A DNA stretch of 64,000 nt from the NCBI GenBank assembly GCA_034687125.1, contig JAQGBZ010000154.1, positions 62,001-126,000 on the forward strand. Direction: 5' to 3'. Both the position numbers and the translations under genes were made by a program. This stretch comes from Neelides folsomi. Taxonomy: Eukaryota; Arthropoda; Collembola; Neelipleona; Neelidae. Numbering within the stretch: the stretch's first letter is position 1; each line of letters opens with the position of its first letter. Positions 1 to 11,287 of the stretch are shown here, piece by piece. The notes beneath the pieces are model-generated. The model was not told the origin of the DNA. It worked only from the letters and a program-made list of their open reading frames with translations, and did no database searches.

Positions 1-139
1 TTGTTTCATTCCTTCCAATCTCTTTAATTGAGTTAGGTAAGGTATGTGTGCACAAAGGGGCTAAAGCTAAATCCTAAACTATCAACAAAAATAATGGGTT
101 TAAAGGAGGGTAATAATTTTTATTTTTATTTATTTTCAG

Positions 140-3100
140 ACACTTTGGACTTCACCGAGGAGCTTGTAAATGCAAAGAAGGGTACTCTGGTAGCTACTGC
201 CAAAAAGAGATAACTAGTCCAGTTAAAGGTAATTTAAACTTTCACCTTTACTTTTCCCATTAATATAGTAGTTTAATGATGCGGCAGATGCGGAGCTATT
301 ATGCGTGGAATATAATACACCTTCATTTCAATCTTTTATCTTTCTCTATTATTTTATACCCAGAAGGTTAATGGGAAAATATCAAAATATATATGGGGAA
401 TGGATTTTGAATTTAAAGGGATATTCAATAATGGGCCATTGAGGTATATGGGTTTGGTGAGGCGTCTAAGAAGCCATTGGAAAGAAATGGGATCTTCTTT
501 TAAATGACATTATGGTGACTATTACTACCTACGACATTGCTTAATATCTCGGGAGGGGAAGAATTTTCCACGGGATTCACAGGGGCTGATTGCCTCTTTT
601 TAAGGCCGGAATGCCGAGAGTGGATAATTTACTACGCCCAGCCAACCCTTCCCATAACCTCATCCAATATGTATGAGATTAATGTTGAACGGTTGAAGAG
701 ATGTAAACAACTCACTTATCCACACACACCCTTCCACTTCTCACCATTAACCAACCCCAGGGAGGTCACTAAGTTTTCCATCCATTTTACACAGATTATT
801 TGAATCGTCATTTTAACTTAACAAGAATCACAAAATTTGAAGTGCCATCATTCCAATGCCCAAATTATTTCAACGACCCTTAGAATATTTATGCTCATTG
901 TTACATAAACAAAATTATTCAAAGATTAAAACAACATTTTAAGAACATTATTGTTAGTAAGTAAGTAGATGTCTAAAATACAATGAATGTAAAATGTAAG
1001 TAATAGACAAACTATTGTATTAATTCTATTAATATACTTATTTTTAATTTACATAATATAGAAATTGGATATTAAAATATTATGTTCAGTAATAAAGTTA
1101 TTTTTCAGACTATAAAATACATTAGAGATTCAACTCGCTTTTAGAAATATTTAATTTATAGGGGTCTTCGACAAAAAAATAAACCTCATAAAACAATGTA
1201 AAAAATTTATTATGAAGGTAAAACTTAAGCCCTTTAATTTTATTGCCTTTTTAATGAATATTTTATAGACACTTACGTTGTAGTATTTATAGCCATAACT
1301 TATTATTTATGAGAATATGACTACAATATTTTCGAGGTCCAAACAACATGGTTAATACGTTTAGAACAAAGATACCATATTTATGCTGTTGAATCATAAA
1401 GAGAATTATTAAATGTTAAGTCCAAAGGGCAACATCAAAATTTTAAATTATCAAGCAAGGTTGTAAATGTGCACAAAAGCTCAATACGAATTTTGGAATC
1501 GTATTAAAATAAACTTATACTTAAGACATTCCTAATTGGTTTTGCCTTAAAAACTTTAATCCTAAAATTATATTCGAGGTCACGGATCGCAACATTCTCA
1601 CGTTTGGTGAAGAATCTGTAGCTTTGAGCACAGCTCATTTAATGGAGATGCATTGAGATGATAAACGAGGGAATTGTAATTTATGCAATTGGGAAGATGA
1701 ATTAAAAGACTCTTCTGTCCCTGGGGAATCTTAAGTGTTCCACAATGATTGCGCAGTAGAAAGGAAGAACATGGGGAGAAAGTCTATCGTCACGTTTTAA
1801 TAGGGATTTATGAGGGAACTTTGTCGGGTTTCTTATCTTCTCTTCTTTTCAGAGTGTCAGAAGGCGGAAATCGAGTGCGAGGGCGAAGGGCATTGTGCTC
1901 AAAATGTCAAAACTGCATTTCAATCTCGACGCCCCTGTTCTTCATGCAACGGAAAGGCCAACACCACTGGTCCGTTTTGATTCATTAATAAATACCCAGA
2001 TCCGCCTTTTGAGTCTCACTAATTATGAATATATTTGCTTTCCCTCCAGGGTGGGAAAAGTTCGAGGGTCGGATTTCTTTACAAATGACTGGTCTGGTGA
2101 AGAAACTCTCCATCTGGGACTTGCTGTACAATGAGACAAAAGACTCGTACGAAACAGAGCTTCTTGGAGAACTTAAGGTGGCCCTCGCCAGCACACTCAC
2201 AAACTTTTGTCTCAACAAGGAAGCAACCCTTGGCATCACAAATATCTCAGTCGTCGCTATCCGGTCAGAAAATTTTAATTAACTCTCCTTGTTCTCATTT
2301 CCAAGTATAAATGTTTGAAGAATACATTACTACCATTTAATTTCCCTAGAACTTTTACCACGACCAGTATAGGGATAAAAATGGGTTTTGGGTTTTCAAT
2401 TCCCTTCATAAATTTACTTCTTCTTGATTGCTTTATTTTAAATGGGAGTCCCAGCAAAAGTTGTAAAGTTTTGAGATCGGAAAGTTGATTTTAACTCTTT
2501 TCGCATCTTAATAGTGGTATGCGTGTGAGAATGCGTGTGTTTAAATAGAAATGCGGAAATGAATGGAAAAGGAATAATTTACAAAACCGGAGAACCACTT
2601 CATTTCATGTGTTTAAACTATGATGTGGAACCTCGGGGTTATTACTCTTTAAATGAGAGTGTCAATTGCAGGCCGGGACCCGAAGTTGTTTTTCGGTTCA
2701 AGGCAGATCGTTTGATGTACAACAACGCCTCGTGTCTCGACGCACTCAAATCTTTGGAGTCAAAGGGAGATCTGGTGGGAGGTGTGAAGTTTGGGCCTGC
2801 TGCCATTGCCGTTCTCCCTCCCCTCAATTTAAAGGTGAAACTCAATTGAGAAAATCATATCTAAGGAATTAAGAACAAAATCTTCATCCACGCATAAAAC
2901 TCAAGCATGACTGAATTCCTGATTATGAGAAAATTGTTAAAATTGAATCGACTGCGAGTCTTAAAATTAATTATGAGGTGAAGTGGAGAAAAGGTGCTGG
3001 AGGGAAGGAAATCTCGATTTTCTCCTCATGACTTTTGATTTGATTGTCAGGAACTGACGCTGAACAAGATTTTGCCCGTGAGAGTCGAAAGCGGATTTTC

Positions 3101-6100
3101 CCTCACTTGCCTCGCAGTTGGTTCTACTCGAATGAGCTTCAAATGGTTCAAAGACGGAGTCCCAATTAACGAATCTCTCGCCACGAGGTCTGTGCTTTGT
3201 CCAAATTACGCCCAATTCCACCCTCATAATTTCCTTCCCAAGTTTGTAACTACCTTCCTTACGCACCTCGTCTGTTCCCCAACCTCTTAATTATTTTTTA
3301 ATCAAAATACCGGCGGTTTCCGCTCCGACGATACTATCTACAATAATTTCCATATTACAACTTTCCCTTTGAACTCTTCTTTATGCCTCAATAGATACCT
3401 TTACTTTGATCGCTTGCCGAGGACAAAGGACGATGAAGAAGGATCCATCCTCATGATTGATACAGCGGATCTGGTGGATCAAGGAACATTTACATGCGAG
3501 GTATTACAATACGACCAAAACTTATATTACTACCTTCATCTCAAAACATTACTGTTCTCGACCTATTCAACCGTCATTGTCGCTTTGAAGTAGAGAGGAG
3601 TTTGGTGTAAATTGAAAAGCTGGATATTTATACTTCAATAACTTCTAGGTGTCGGACATGGAAGAAGAGAATTGCAAAGATGAAAGAGTCGAGGTGCTCC
3701 CTTCTCCAATCATTGAAGTCCACCCGATGAGCTTGACACTTATTAAGGTAAATTACACCTTCCCCTTCGGCAATAATCTATGAGTCATGTGAATGAACAG
3801 CTTGGGTTTAAAACTCCAGATGAAAGTCTTCAATTATCTGACGGATTTTATGCCTCCTTAAATAAATGAATATGAGGGCCAGTTTCACTTATGGAGGCCA
3901 ATTGGTTGTTTATTGTTATATGGACCCCATCCACTTTATTTCCCCATTTACCACTTGGACGAATAGGGAAACTTGTGACCAAACTTTTCTTATGGAATTG
4001 CGTATACTGAGGGAGAAAGTTACGGGCGAGGTAGTCTCTTTAATAATCCTTTCTTCGGACTTTTGGTGTAGGTGGACCACGTGTGTAGGGTCGAGGGCTT
4101 TTAAGACCAAGAGTAGTATTTTATATAACCGTCGAGCAGATAAGCATTAAGGGACTCGGAAGAACTTCCATAGTGTTTTATTTTTATTATCAGAGTGAGC
4201 CAGATCGAAGAAACGAGGGTGGGGAGAATAAAAAGTTAATTGTGATTTTCCAGAATCAGACCGCGAACATTATCTGCTCCGCCGTCCAAGATCACCATTT
4301 GAACAAATACCCTTTTGGTTACACGTGGACGAAGAATGGACAGCTGTTACAGCAGAGCAGGAGTCACAATGAGGTGGTGGAAGATCTCTATCCTTTTGGT
4401 TCTCTTCTTCGTGTGCTTGGAGCAGAGGAATCGGCCGTTTATAATTGCACCGTCACCAACAATGCGGGTATGTCACACACTTATATTTTATCAGTATTTA
4501 ACAATCGTAATTCTACATTCTTTCTACCAATATTGACAATACGATTTGATAGTTGTTTAAATTATGTATAGTAGTATAAGCATACCAAATTGGTAAAAAT
4601 GTTCAGTTTATTAATTACTAGCAAAAGGCCTATCAGTAATTCAATAAACTTATTTGGTTTGTATTAGTACTTTTATGAGAGATACAAGTCATAGAAGTCT
4701 TGAAGTAAATTGAGAAGAGAAATGAAAAATCTTCAAAAGTCTATCCATTATTTAACGATTGTAATTCTATTGACTATGACTTCAAACATTTTCCGCATTT
4801 TGTTCTCCGAAGGGTGTGCCTAATTTTTTGATTAGGAAACATAAAGCGGATTATAAAAGTACAAAGAGAACGATTGGATCTTTTCCTATTGCGCCAATTT
4901 GAACGTTAAGTACTCTTCTGGAATTTTTCCAAATGCGGCGAAAGGAGGGCAATCCTTCTTTTCCTTTCAGATAAATTATCTGGATTGGATTATTGGTTTT
5001 CCCTACCCGACCATTAGGACTTGGTTGGGTTTGGAAGTTGGACAAGAAAGAGGAATGTTCCCTCTGGTCCTCATTCATCTCTCCGTCTTACTAAGAGATT
5101 CTTCCGTAGGTGTGAACTCAAGGGCCGTTCATGTCATGGCTCTTGATTCTTACAATTCTCCTTCCTGTCGGGCCGAACTCGATAGTCGTCATCAAGTGTG
5201 GAATTGGACGGCGGCTCAGTCGACTGCAATGGAACGGTGTCCTCCTGGATTCAAAGGATTTGCTCAACGCCCTTGCCATCTCATCAATGTAGAAACCAAG
5301 AGCGACAATTCCCCGCTTTTGGAGCGAACAACAATTGAGAAATGGGGGGAAACGGATTTTTCCCGGTGTGTCTCTGATAAACTCGCGTCGATTGAATATG
5401 AGGTAAGAGAAAAAGAAAAATATTTTTTCCCTAACCTTTTTTCTTTTTCACAGCTTCAAAGCGTGAAGATGGGGTTTGAAATGAGCAGCGGAGCGGAGGC
5501 GTTTTTAGGCAAATTGCAAAATTGGCTTCAAGGTCGCACCTCGTTGTATCGGGGCGAGGGCGAGCGGGTCGTGAACGTCTTGGCTAAAGCTGCCAAGTAT
5601 GTTGAGAGCAAAGAGCGGGTGAGTGAATCCATCATAGGAAATCACCTTCACTTCCTTTCCCCATCTGTTTCCCTCGTTGGAGTTTACCCGGGTTCCTCTT
5701 TGATGCACTTTGGGCTCTCGCCCATTTCTTCTTCAAACTCCGCTCATCGGTGGTGATTTGTTGGAAGTTGGTCCATGAGAGAATTATATTTAAGTTGATT
5801 AGGGTGAAGTGCTCTCGCGAGAATTACATCCGTTCCCAGACTCCGCTCACACCCGAAACCGAATTACGTTTCGAGGAGTGAGGAAGTGAAATTAGAGGGA
5901 TTTCATTTCACTTGCCTTCGTTTTCCATTTAATTTCCAATTTTCGCTGTTTTCCTCGATTCAAAATAAACTAGTTGGTGGTGGAGATAAAAAGGGAAAAC
6001 ATTTCCGAGATTCCAAATTGAAAAGAAGGGTGGTCCTTTTTAGCTAAACCCAAACCCAATCCTTGTGAAGTTTCCAAATACCAGTCCTTTATCATGTTAG

Positions 6101-9100
6101 CCACATGTAAATGTTGTCTTTTCTTTCTGAAGGTAATTGAATCTTTTGGAGCGTTCTTTGAGGGGCTTTCTCTCTTCTTGAGTTTCAACGAATCGCTCAT
6201 CAATGACCACAGCCTGGTCTCTTTGAGGAACATCGCTCTCTCGATGGCCAGTGTTTGGGCAAAGTGAGTTAAACAACTTTCCAAGAGGGTCTGTGTACAT
6301 TTGCAGTATAAACTATTTTATTTCCAGAGCCACCAATTTCTCTTCTCCGCTTCTCTTCGAGTCCACGAAATTCGTCGTGGAGGGGGCGAGGGTTGAATGG
6401 GTCGGAGAAAGCAATGAAGCCTCGAACTCATCAAACAACTCAATTCTCCCTACATACACTTTTCCTCGAAAAGGAGCCGAGTAAGTAAACTTGAAAGCTA
6501 ATCTTGAGACTAAACTACGGTTCTCTAGGGACTAAAACCCCTTTTAAGAAAATAGGAATTAAAAGTTTGAACCCTCGAGGCATTGATCTTTAGATTGACC
6601 ATTGAGATTGCCCAAAAGGATTTGTGAGGATTTGGTAGAAAATAACATGTAAAATGATTGAGTTAGAATTTAAAGTTTAAAGTTTTGATCGGGTTGTTCC
6701 ATGTCTTTGTTGGTTTTTTAGGTTCATTTCTGGGGCCTGGGTGAATCAAGTTGGATTTAACATTCCGATCGTGTTGAAAAAGAACGAGAGTGCCGGCAAT
6801 ATTGTTGTCGTCATATTCCGAGATATAGCATCAATTTTATCCAAACCGAACCCTCGAAATTTTCTTATTGAAGGGAACCATTATGAGCTCGTTTCTCCTC
6901 TCGTGTACTTCAATTTCCCAAACGGGTACACGTTCAAAGAGAACTCCCATATTAAAATACTCTTCACCATCCCGGAAACATTCTCGAGCTCGACGGACTT
7001 GAGAGGGAGATTTTCATGTGTTGCACTCGAGTATCCTCACCAAGCTCGGATCTCTTGGAAACTCCGCGCCTGTGGGCTCAAAACCATTGCAAACAACGTG
7101 GCTCACTGCGAGTGTGACAGATTCGGCCAGTTTGCTCTCCTCTGGCGTCGACAGCTTGACGAGGTTTCCAATTTCGCATTATTCACTTTTTTGCTCTTTG
7201 AGATCTGGTTACATCCAATCCTACTGTTGCAGGAGGTGGACGAAGAGGCAAAATCACTCCATTGGTCTGTTGTATCGGGGAGCATGATTTGTATTGTCTG
7301 TGCCGCTGTTGCATTCTTCACCAATGCCTTTCACGCTGGATGCCATATTGGACCAGACCGTCTTTCTCTAATCAAGATGCTTTTTTGTCTTTCGCTGATC
7401 TCAACAATTTTCTTATTTCTTGTCGTACAGGTATTACATTTAATCTAATCCATTCCATCCATTTAATTACTCTACCATATATACAATAATACACCATTAT
7501 TTTAATATTTAACATATGGGAGCTTTTAATCAAAAACCATTTATGGTAAAAAATGAAATTTTAAATTTTGAGTTTCCAGAGATTTCCATATTTTCATTTA
7601 ATTCACATTTAATAAAAATTACTTGATACAGGAAGTAAATCAACAAAAATCTTTATCGTTATTATATTAAAACACATTCAATCTTGTTCATTGTCAAAAA
7701 CAATACAATTACAGGAAAATAAAATTTAAGAAAGCAAATCGAAATTCTTGTTTGAATGATTGTAAAGCAAAGTATATTATAGTTTATCATTTAAAAGCTA
7801 TTTATTGTTTTAACATGCCCCAAGTTTGTTGATTCACCCTCCATAACAAAAAATTAATGAGACGCGAATTAAATATAATTTCGGAAATCTCTGGAAACTC
7901 AAAATTCAAAACTTCATTTTTACCATTTACCTTAAAAGCTCCCATATATTTAATAATAATTAACAATAACCTGTTAAATTGCTTAAATAAAATAACAATA
8001 AACATATGATATTCATGATTTATGGCTATTTTATCAGAATAGATTTTACCCTATAAATCTATTTATCTGAATTATTTGATTTTTCAGACTGATTCAGCTT
8101 CTGTTGCTCTCTCCACAACTTTCACGTCTCTTGTCATCGTGAGTCTTTGTTGTCAACTGGCAAAAGTTTTCAACGTTCTTATCACTACTCAACTTGATTT
8201 ATTCCCATTTCTTCGCTCCGTCTCTTTATTGACACTATTCTTGGCTATTTCCTTCGCATCTCTTCTTCCATTGTGGACAGCCGCAGCCATTTCTTCTTCA
8301 ACCCATGAAGCTTCATATAACGTGGTGAAAGGGAAGAGAAAAAGCAGTGTGTTGGAACAGGGTTCAATCCTCTTTTGCACATTCCTCACCATCAGCGGGG
8401 CGATTGGAGTTCTTTTCCTCTTCGTTTACTACAAGGCTGGGATCGGGCTCAAGAAGATTGGAATAAAATCCGACTCGAACGGAACTTTATTTATCGAGTA
8501 TAGGTAAAGCAGATCATATTGGTCCCTTGGAATTGGAATACAAATTGGTTAAATTGAATACAGAAAGAAGACATTGAGGAGGAGTCTTTGCATCACAGCT
8601 TCGTCTCTCTTAACCATCCTCACGATGATTCTCCATGGGGTTCGGGCTGGTCCTTTTAGAATCTATGAGTATGCTTATGGAACTTGTGCCCTTGCACTGG
8701 TAAGAGAAAACAAATTTCATTTAATCCAATTTATCTCTTTACCAACTTATATTGTATACCCCCACTGTATCCAAACCCTCGTCCATGTTTCCTTCTCTTC
8801 CAATCTTAATGGAATGGGGCATCCGAGACCCATTTGACATTCCAACACATTTGTATAACTCTTTCTTAATATACTCTAGGGAATTATCGTCCTCGTCTCT
8901 TACACGATCTTGGGTGAGACGCCGATTCCTCATTCGTTGACCAAGTTCTTTTATTCAAAACACGTGGAAGAGTTCGACCCCGAAAAAAATGCGTTTGAGA
9001 GCCTTCAAGGTCCAGCTGCTAATCGAACACCTTTGAAGCTTCTCAATGGCCCGGTGTCTAGCAATCTTCTTGGAAGAGAAGATATCCGAGACCCTTCGTA

Positions 9101-10160
9101 TGAATTATACAACTCGAGATCAGGAGGAGGATCAAGAGAAATAACGGCCGATACTCTCACAGATAATGAAAACTCAGTGGGTTTAATCAACTCTCGTCAT
9201 AGTTCTGTGAACAAGAATGAATGTCAATATAGAAATAGCAAAAGATCCTCTGTGACTTCTTACAATGCACCGACGGATTTGTCAATTAAAAATGAATATA
9301 ATGAAATGAAGACTCAAAATGGAGGAATTTCCAAACATCCAACATGTGAATCATGTTGTAAGAAAAACAAATCTTTCAAGATGTGGAAGAACAACAACAA
9401 TACAGGAATGAACAATCCAAACGTAGGAATCGGAGCTCCAAAAACCATCAATGGGATTAGCTCCTTTGCTCCCAATTTCAATAATTTTGGAGCTAATGTA
9501 ATGGACATTGGGAATCAGATGAGACCGGAACGAGGGAAATGTCTATTGAGAGAAATTGCCATGAATTCCGACTACGTTCTTCCGTCTTCTAGCAAACTTT
9601 CCTTCTCAGCCTCCGATGGATCGAGTTGTTCTTTTGGCTCATATGGAAATGGAGCTGGAATTCCACCCGGGTCAGTGATGCCAAAAGAACTGTTTGCTGG
9701 AGCTTATGTCGACCATGACCCAAAGTATAGGGGAAGAGAAGTTCCGCAGTTTGTGACTTTCCATGAAGTAGAATGCCACACTGTGGTGAATGAAACATAT
9801 TGTCAGTTTGAGCCGGTAGAATACAGGGAGGAGCGGGCGGTGGAGGGCGGCGCCCTCGACCTCACCCGAATTCCTCCAAATGAACCTCCACTTGAACTGG
9901 ATCTTGTACGCGATCGAGAGACGGTGGAGGGTCAGGGCACGAAAAGAGTTCAAAGTAGAAGTAAGACTGATGAGAGCGAGATGGAAGGCATAGAGTTGAA
10001 GGTTTGTCCACCTCCGCCATCCTCCCTTATTTTCACTGGAGTTTTGGATGAGGAGGGGCAAAGAGATAAAGGGGATCTCTTGGTTAAGAAAATATCAGAA
10101 GACCTGGATATCTTACTGGATAGGAATAGTCTTGAAAGGCCCAAGATTTCTCCATTATGA
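140..10160 (+). CDS. Adhesion G-protein-coupled receptor, 3' part (EGF–SEA–Ig–Ig–HormR–GAIN/GPS–7TM)
   Basis: Surface receptor of the adhesion GPCR class; the 5' end is outside the window. Exons, phase-consistent at every junction: 140-228, 1853-1969, 2050-2263, 2672-2834, 3051-3187, 3395-3500, 3649-3747, 4194-4467, 5110-5402, 5454-5618, 6133-6263, 6328-6480, 6722-7163, 7233-7430, 8088-8503, 8564-8699, 8880-10160 (1,470 residues, stop TGA). In order of residue: half an EGF module (CKCKEGYSGSYC, 9-20), a Cys-rich link (30-68), SEA-like domain (69-170), Ig1 (195-285), Ig2 (309-400), HormR (400-497), GAIN (498-790) ending in a GPS, seven hydrophobic helices (800-1065), and a 400-residue tail rich in Ser/Asn. 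The GPS keeps its four cysteines but not the cleavage triplet. SEA plus two Ig resembles vertebrate ADGRF5; Ig plus HormR, an uncleaved GPS and a long tail resembles ADGRA. The class is secure, the subfamily is not. The donor at 1970 (gtccgt) is weak. Confidence 0.87.
229..1852 (+). other. Large first visible intron of the receptor gene
   Basis: AT-rich intron of about 1.6 kb between the EGF exon (donor gtaatt at 229) and exon 1853. The short reading frames inside have no recognisable product and lack splice context. I see no repeat or RNA gene in it. Confidence 0.7.
2050..2834 (+). other. SEA-like domain of the receptor, two exons
   Basis: Exons 2050-2263 and 2672-2834 join in phase 2 and read W-E-K-F-E-G-R-I-S-L, then a Leu-rich amphipathic stretch (ELLGELKVALASTLTNFC), and on into PEVVFRFKADRL. 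The order 'F.G.i.l', a long helix, then 'VV.F.f' is the SEA fold pattern. SEA modules in adhesion GPCRs lie between the N-terminal modules and the Ig domains, as here. I see no clear G-S-x-x-x autoproteolysis site at the usual point, so self-cleavage is uncertain. Confidence 0.6.
3051..4467 (+). other. Two immunoglobulin-like domains of the receptor
   Basis: Ig1 is split over exons 3051-3187 and 3395-3500. It shows the B-strand Cys (SLTC), Trp (FKWFKDG) and the F-strand D-x-G-x-F-x-C signature (DQGTFTCE). Exon 3649-3747 encodes a linker. Ig2 lies in the single exon 4194-4467, with NIIC, YTWTKNG and SAVYNC. Both have the intradomain cysteine pair and the core tryptophan, so both should fold. 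Confidence 0.85.
5110..5402 (+). other. Hormone-receptor (HormR/HRM) domain of the receptor
   Basis: The exon encodes a Cys/Trp module: VWNWTAAQSTAMERCPPG, then RPCHL, then KWGETDFSRC. The pattern W-x-W-T-x-A-x(5-8)-C-P … R-x-C … W … S-x-C is typical of the HormR domain found directly before the GAIN domain in many adhesion GPCRs. Two Ig domains precede it and the GAIN-type helices follow, as expected. Confidence 0.75.
6722..7163 (+). other. GAIN C-terminal half and degenerate GPS
   Basis: This exon carries the beta-rich GAIN subdomain B and the GPS. The GPS cysteines are present (SCVAL … RACGL … HCEC). Where family members read C-x-C-x-H-L-T/S-x-F-A, this gene reads CECDRFGQFALL (7107-7142). 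His, Leu and Ser/Thr are replaced by Arg, Phe and Gly, so autoproteolysis at the GPS is not expected although the fold is kept. Confidence 0.8.
7233..8960 (+). other. Seven-transmembrane region of the receptor (exons 14–17)
   Basis: Hydrophobic helices in order: VVSGSMICIVCAAVAFFTNAF (TM1, trimmed here to its core at 7267-7326), LIKMLFCLSLISTIFLFLVVQ region (TM2, ending at 7430), the start of 8088-8503 (TM3), LRSVSLLTLFLAISFASLLP (TM4, about 8208-8270), ILFCTFLTISGAIGVLFLF (TM5), LCITASSLLTILTMILHGV (TM6, in exon 8564-8699), and CALAL-GIIVLVSYTIL across the junction 8699/8880 (TM7). Seven segments with the expected loop sizes support the GPCR call. Sequence conservation with textbook class B motifs is low. 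Confidence 0.75.
7512..7949. repeat. Inverted repeat inside a receptor intron (foldback/MITE-like)
   Basis: Inside intron 7431-8087, a left arm near 7512-7600 (atatgggagctttta … tttccagagatttcc) returns as its reverse complement near 7868-7949 (ggaaatctctggaaactc … aaaagctcccatat). The arms are about 80 bp with mismatches and small indels; the AT-rich middle is about 270 bp. No transposase is present. The reading is a short non-autonomous foldback element inserted in the intron. Confidence 0.7.
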
Positions 10161-10252
10161 GATTATAATGAATTATTTGTTTTTATTCATTTTAAAGAAT
10201 TGCTATTTACTAATGATATTAGTAAAATTATTTTAACGTTGATCAAATGAGT

Positions 10253-10258
10253 AATAAA
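10253..10258 (+). terminator. Candidate poly(A) signal of the receptor gene
   Basis: AATAAA lies about 93 bases after the stop codon of the receptor, in AT-rich sequence. It is the first canonical hexamer downstream. Cleavage would be expected 10-30 bases further on. Confidence 0.5.
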
Positions 10259-10825
10259 CAAAGCCATGAAACTAAATAAAAGTAAATGTGTCGAATTAGC
10301 TATTATTCATTGGTGCGATGGATTAAAAGTTAATTTACTCTCAATTTATACAATATAAGAAATTGTAACAAGTTTGTCCAATTAACTTATTGTTCATTAT
10401 AATTAATGCCAATAGCATTTATTAATATTGGTATTTCTATTTGAATCATAGTTTTACCAAATTTTACCAATGGAATTGAAACTTCAATTCTTTTACTATA
10501 AGTCCTCAGCTTGTTAAGTCAAATCTCATATTTAAAAGTACATATATGTAGATTTATCAATTGTTAGCGTTAGATTTAAGGTAAATGCTTTTACTCTTAC
10601 ATTTTATAACTACCTACCTGTACAATGACGGAATATTACGGTATTTAAGGAATATTCTATAAAAACGATAAAATAAGTATAAAGCATAATCAAGTTTACG
10701 ATTTGAAAATATCAATCACTTTACCTTATATGGATAAAATTTAATAAGTTAAGAATATGAGTATTTAATAAAAAAATTCTCACAAATACTTACAAATACT
10801 ACAAAATTATGTCATTACAACAAGT

Positions 10826-11287
10826 ATTACTGTTAAAATACGATAAGTTCGGCAGTTCGATTTTTCATAAATTAAAATATTCTTAGTAACATTAAATTTT
10901 AACTCATTTGCCCAGACCTTGGTATTAATTATAGTTCATTCCATGTATAACCGCAAAATAATTTCCATGTATTTAGAAACAAATAAATAAGCGGTTTTTT
11001 CAAACTCAGACCTAAATTGTTCTGGAATGAACATAATAATTTAAGAATATGAATAATTATATTAGTTTTTTAAATTTAAAATTAGATCATAATTAATTCA
11101 ACATGTTGAAGCTGAGGTATTAAATAAAGTTATAATTATTATAAGGCTCTAATTAATAACGTTCTAATTATTCATTATTAATTAATACCTAGGTCTGGGC
11201 AAATGAGTTAAAATTTAATGTTGTTACTAAGAATATTTTAATTTATGAAAAATCGAACTGCCGAACTTATCGTATTTTAACAGTAAT
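10826..11287. repeat. Foldback element with arms of about 95 bp
   Basis: The left arm 10826-10919 runs from attactgttaaaatacgat to tttgcccagacct. It returns as its reverse complement at 11191-11287 (aggtctgggcaaatgag … gtattttaacagtaat) with very few differences, and the match continues about 10 bases inward after one mismatch. The 271-bp centre is AT-rich and non-coding. The high arm identity suggests a fairly recent non-autonomous inverted-repeat transposon. I see no clear target-site duplication. Confidence 0.8.

Noticed and set aside
4899-5109. Extension of the HormR exon to the left
   Set aside because: The open frame continues upstream by chance; the acceptor cttccgtag at 5109 joins in phase to the Ig2 exon, and the upstream residues match no domain.
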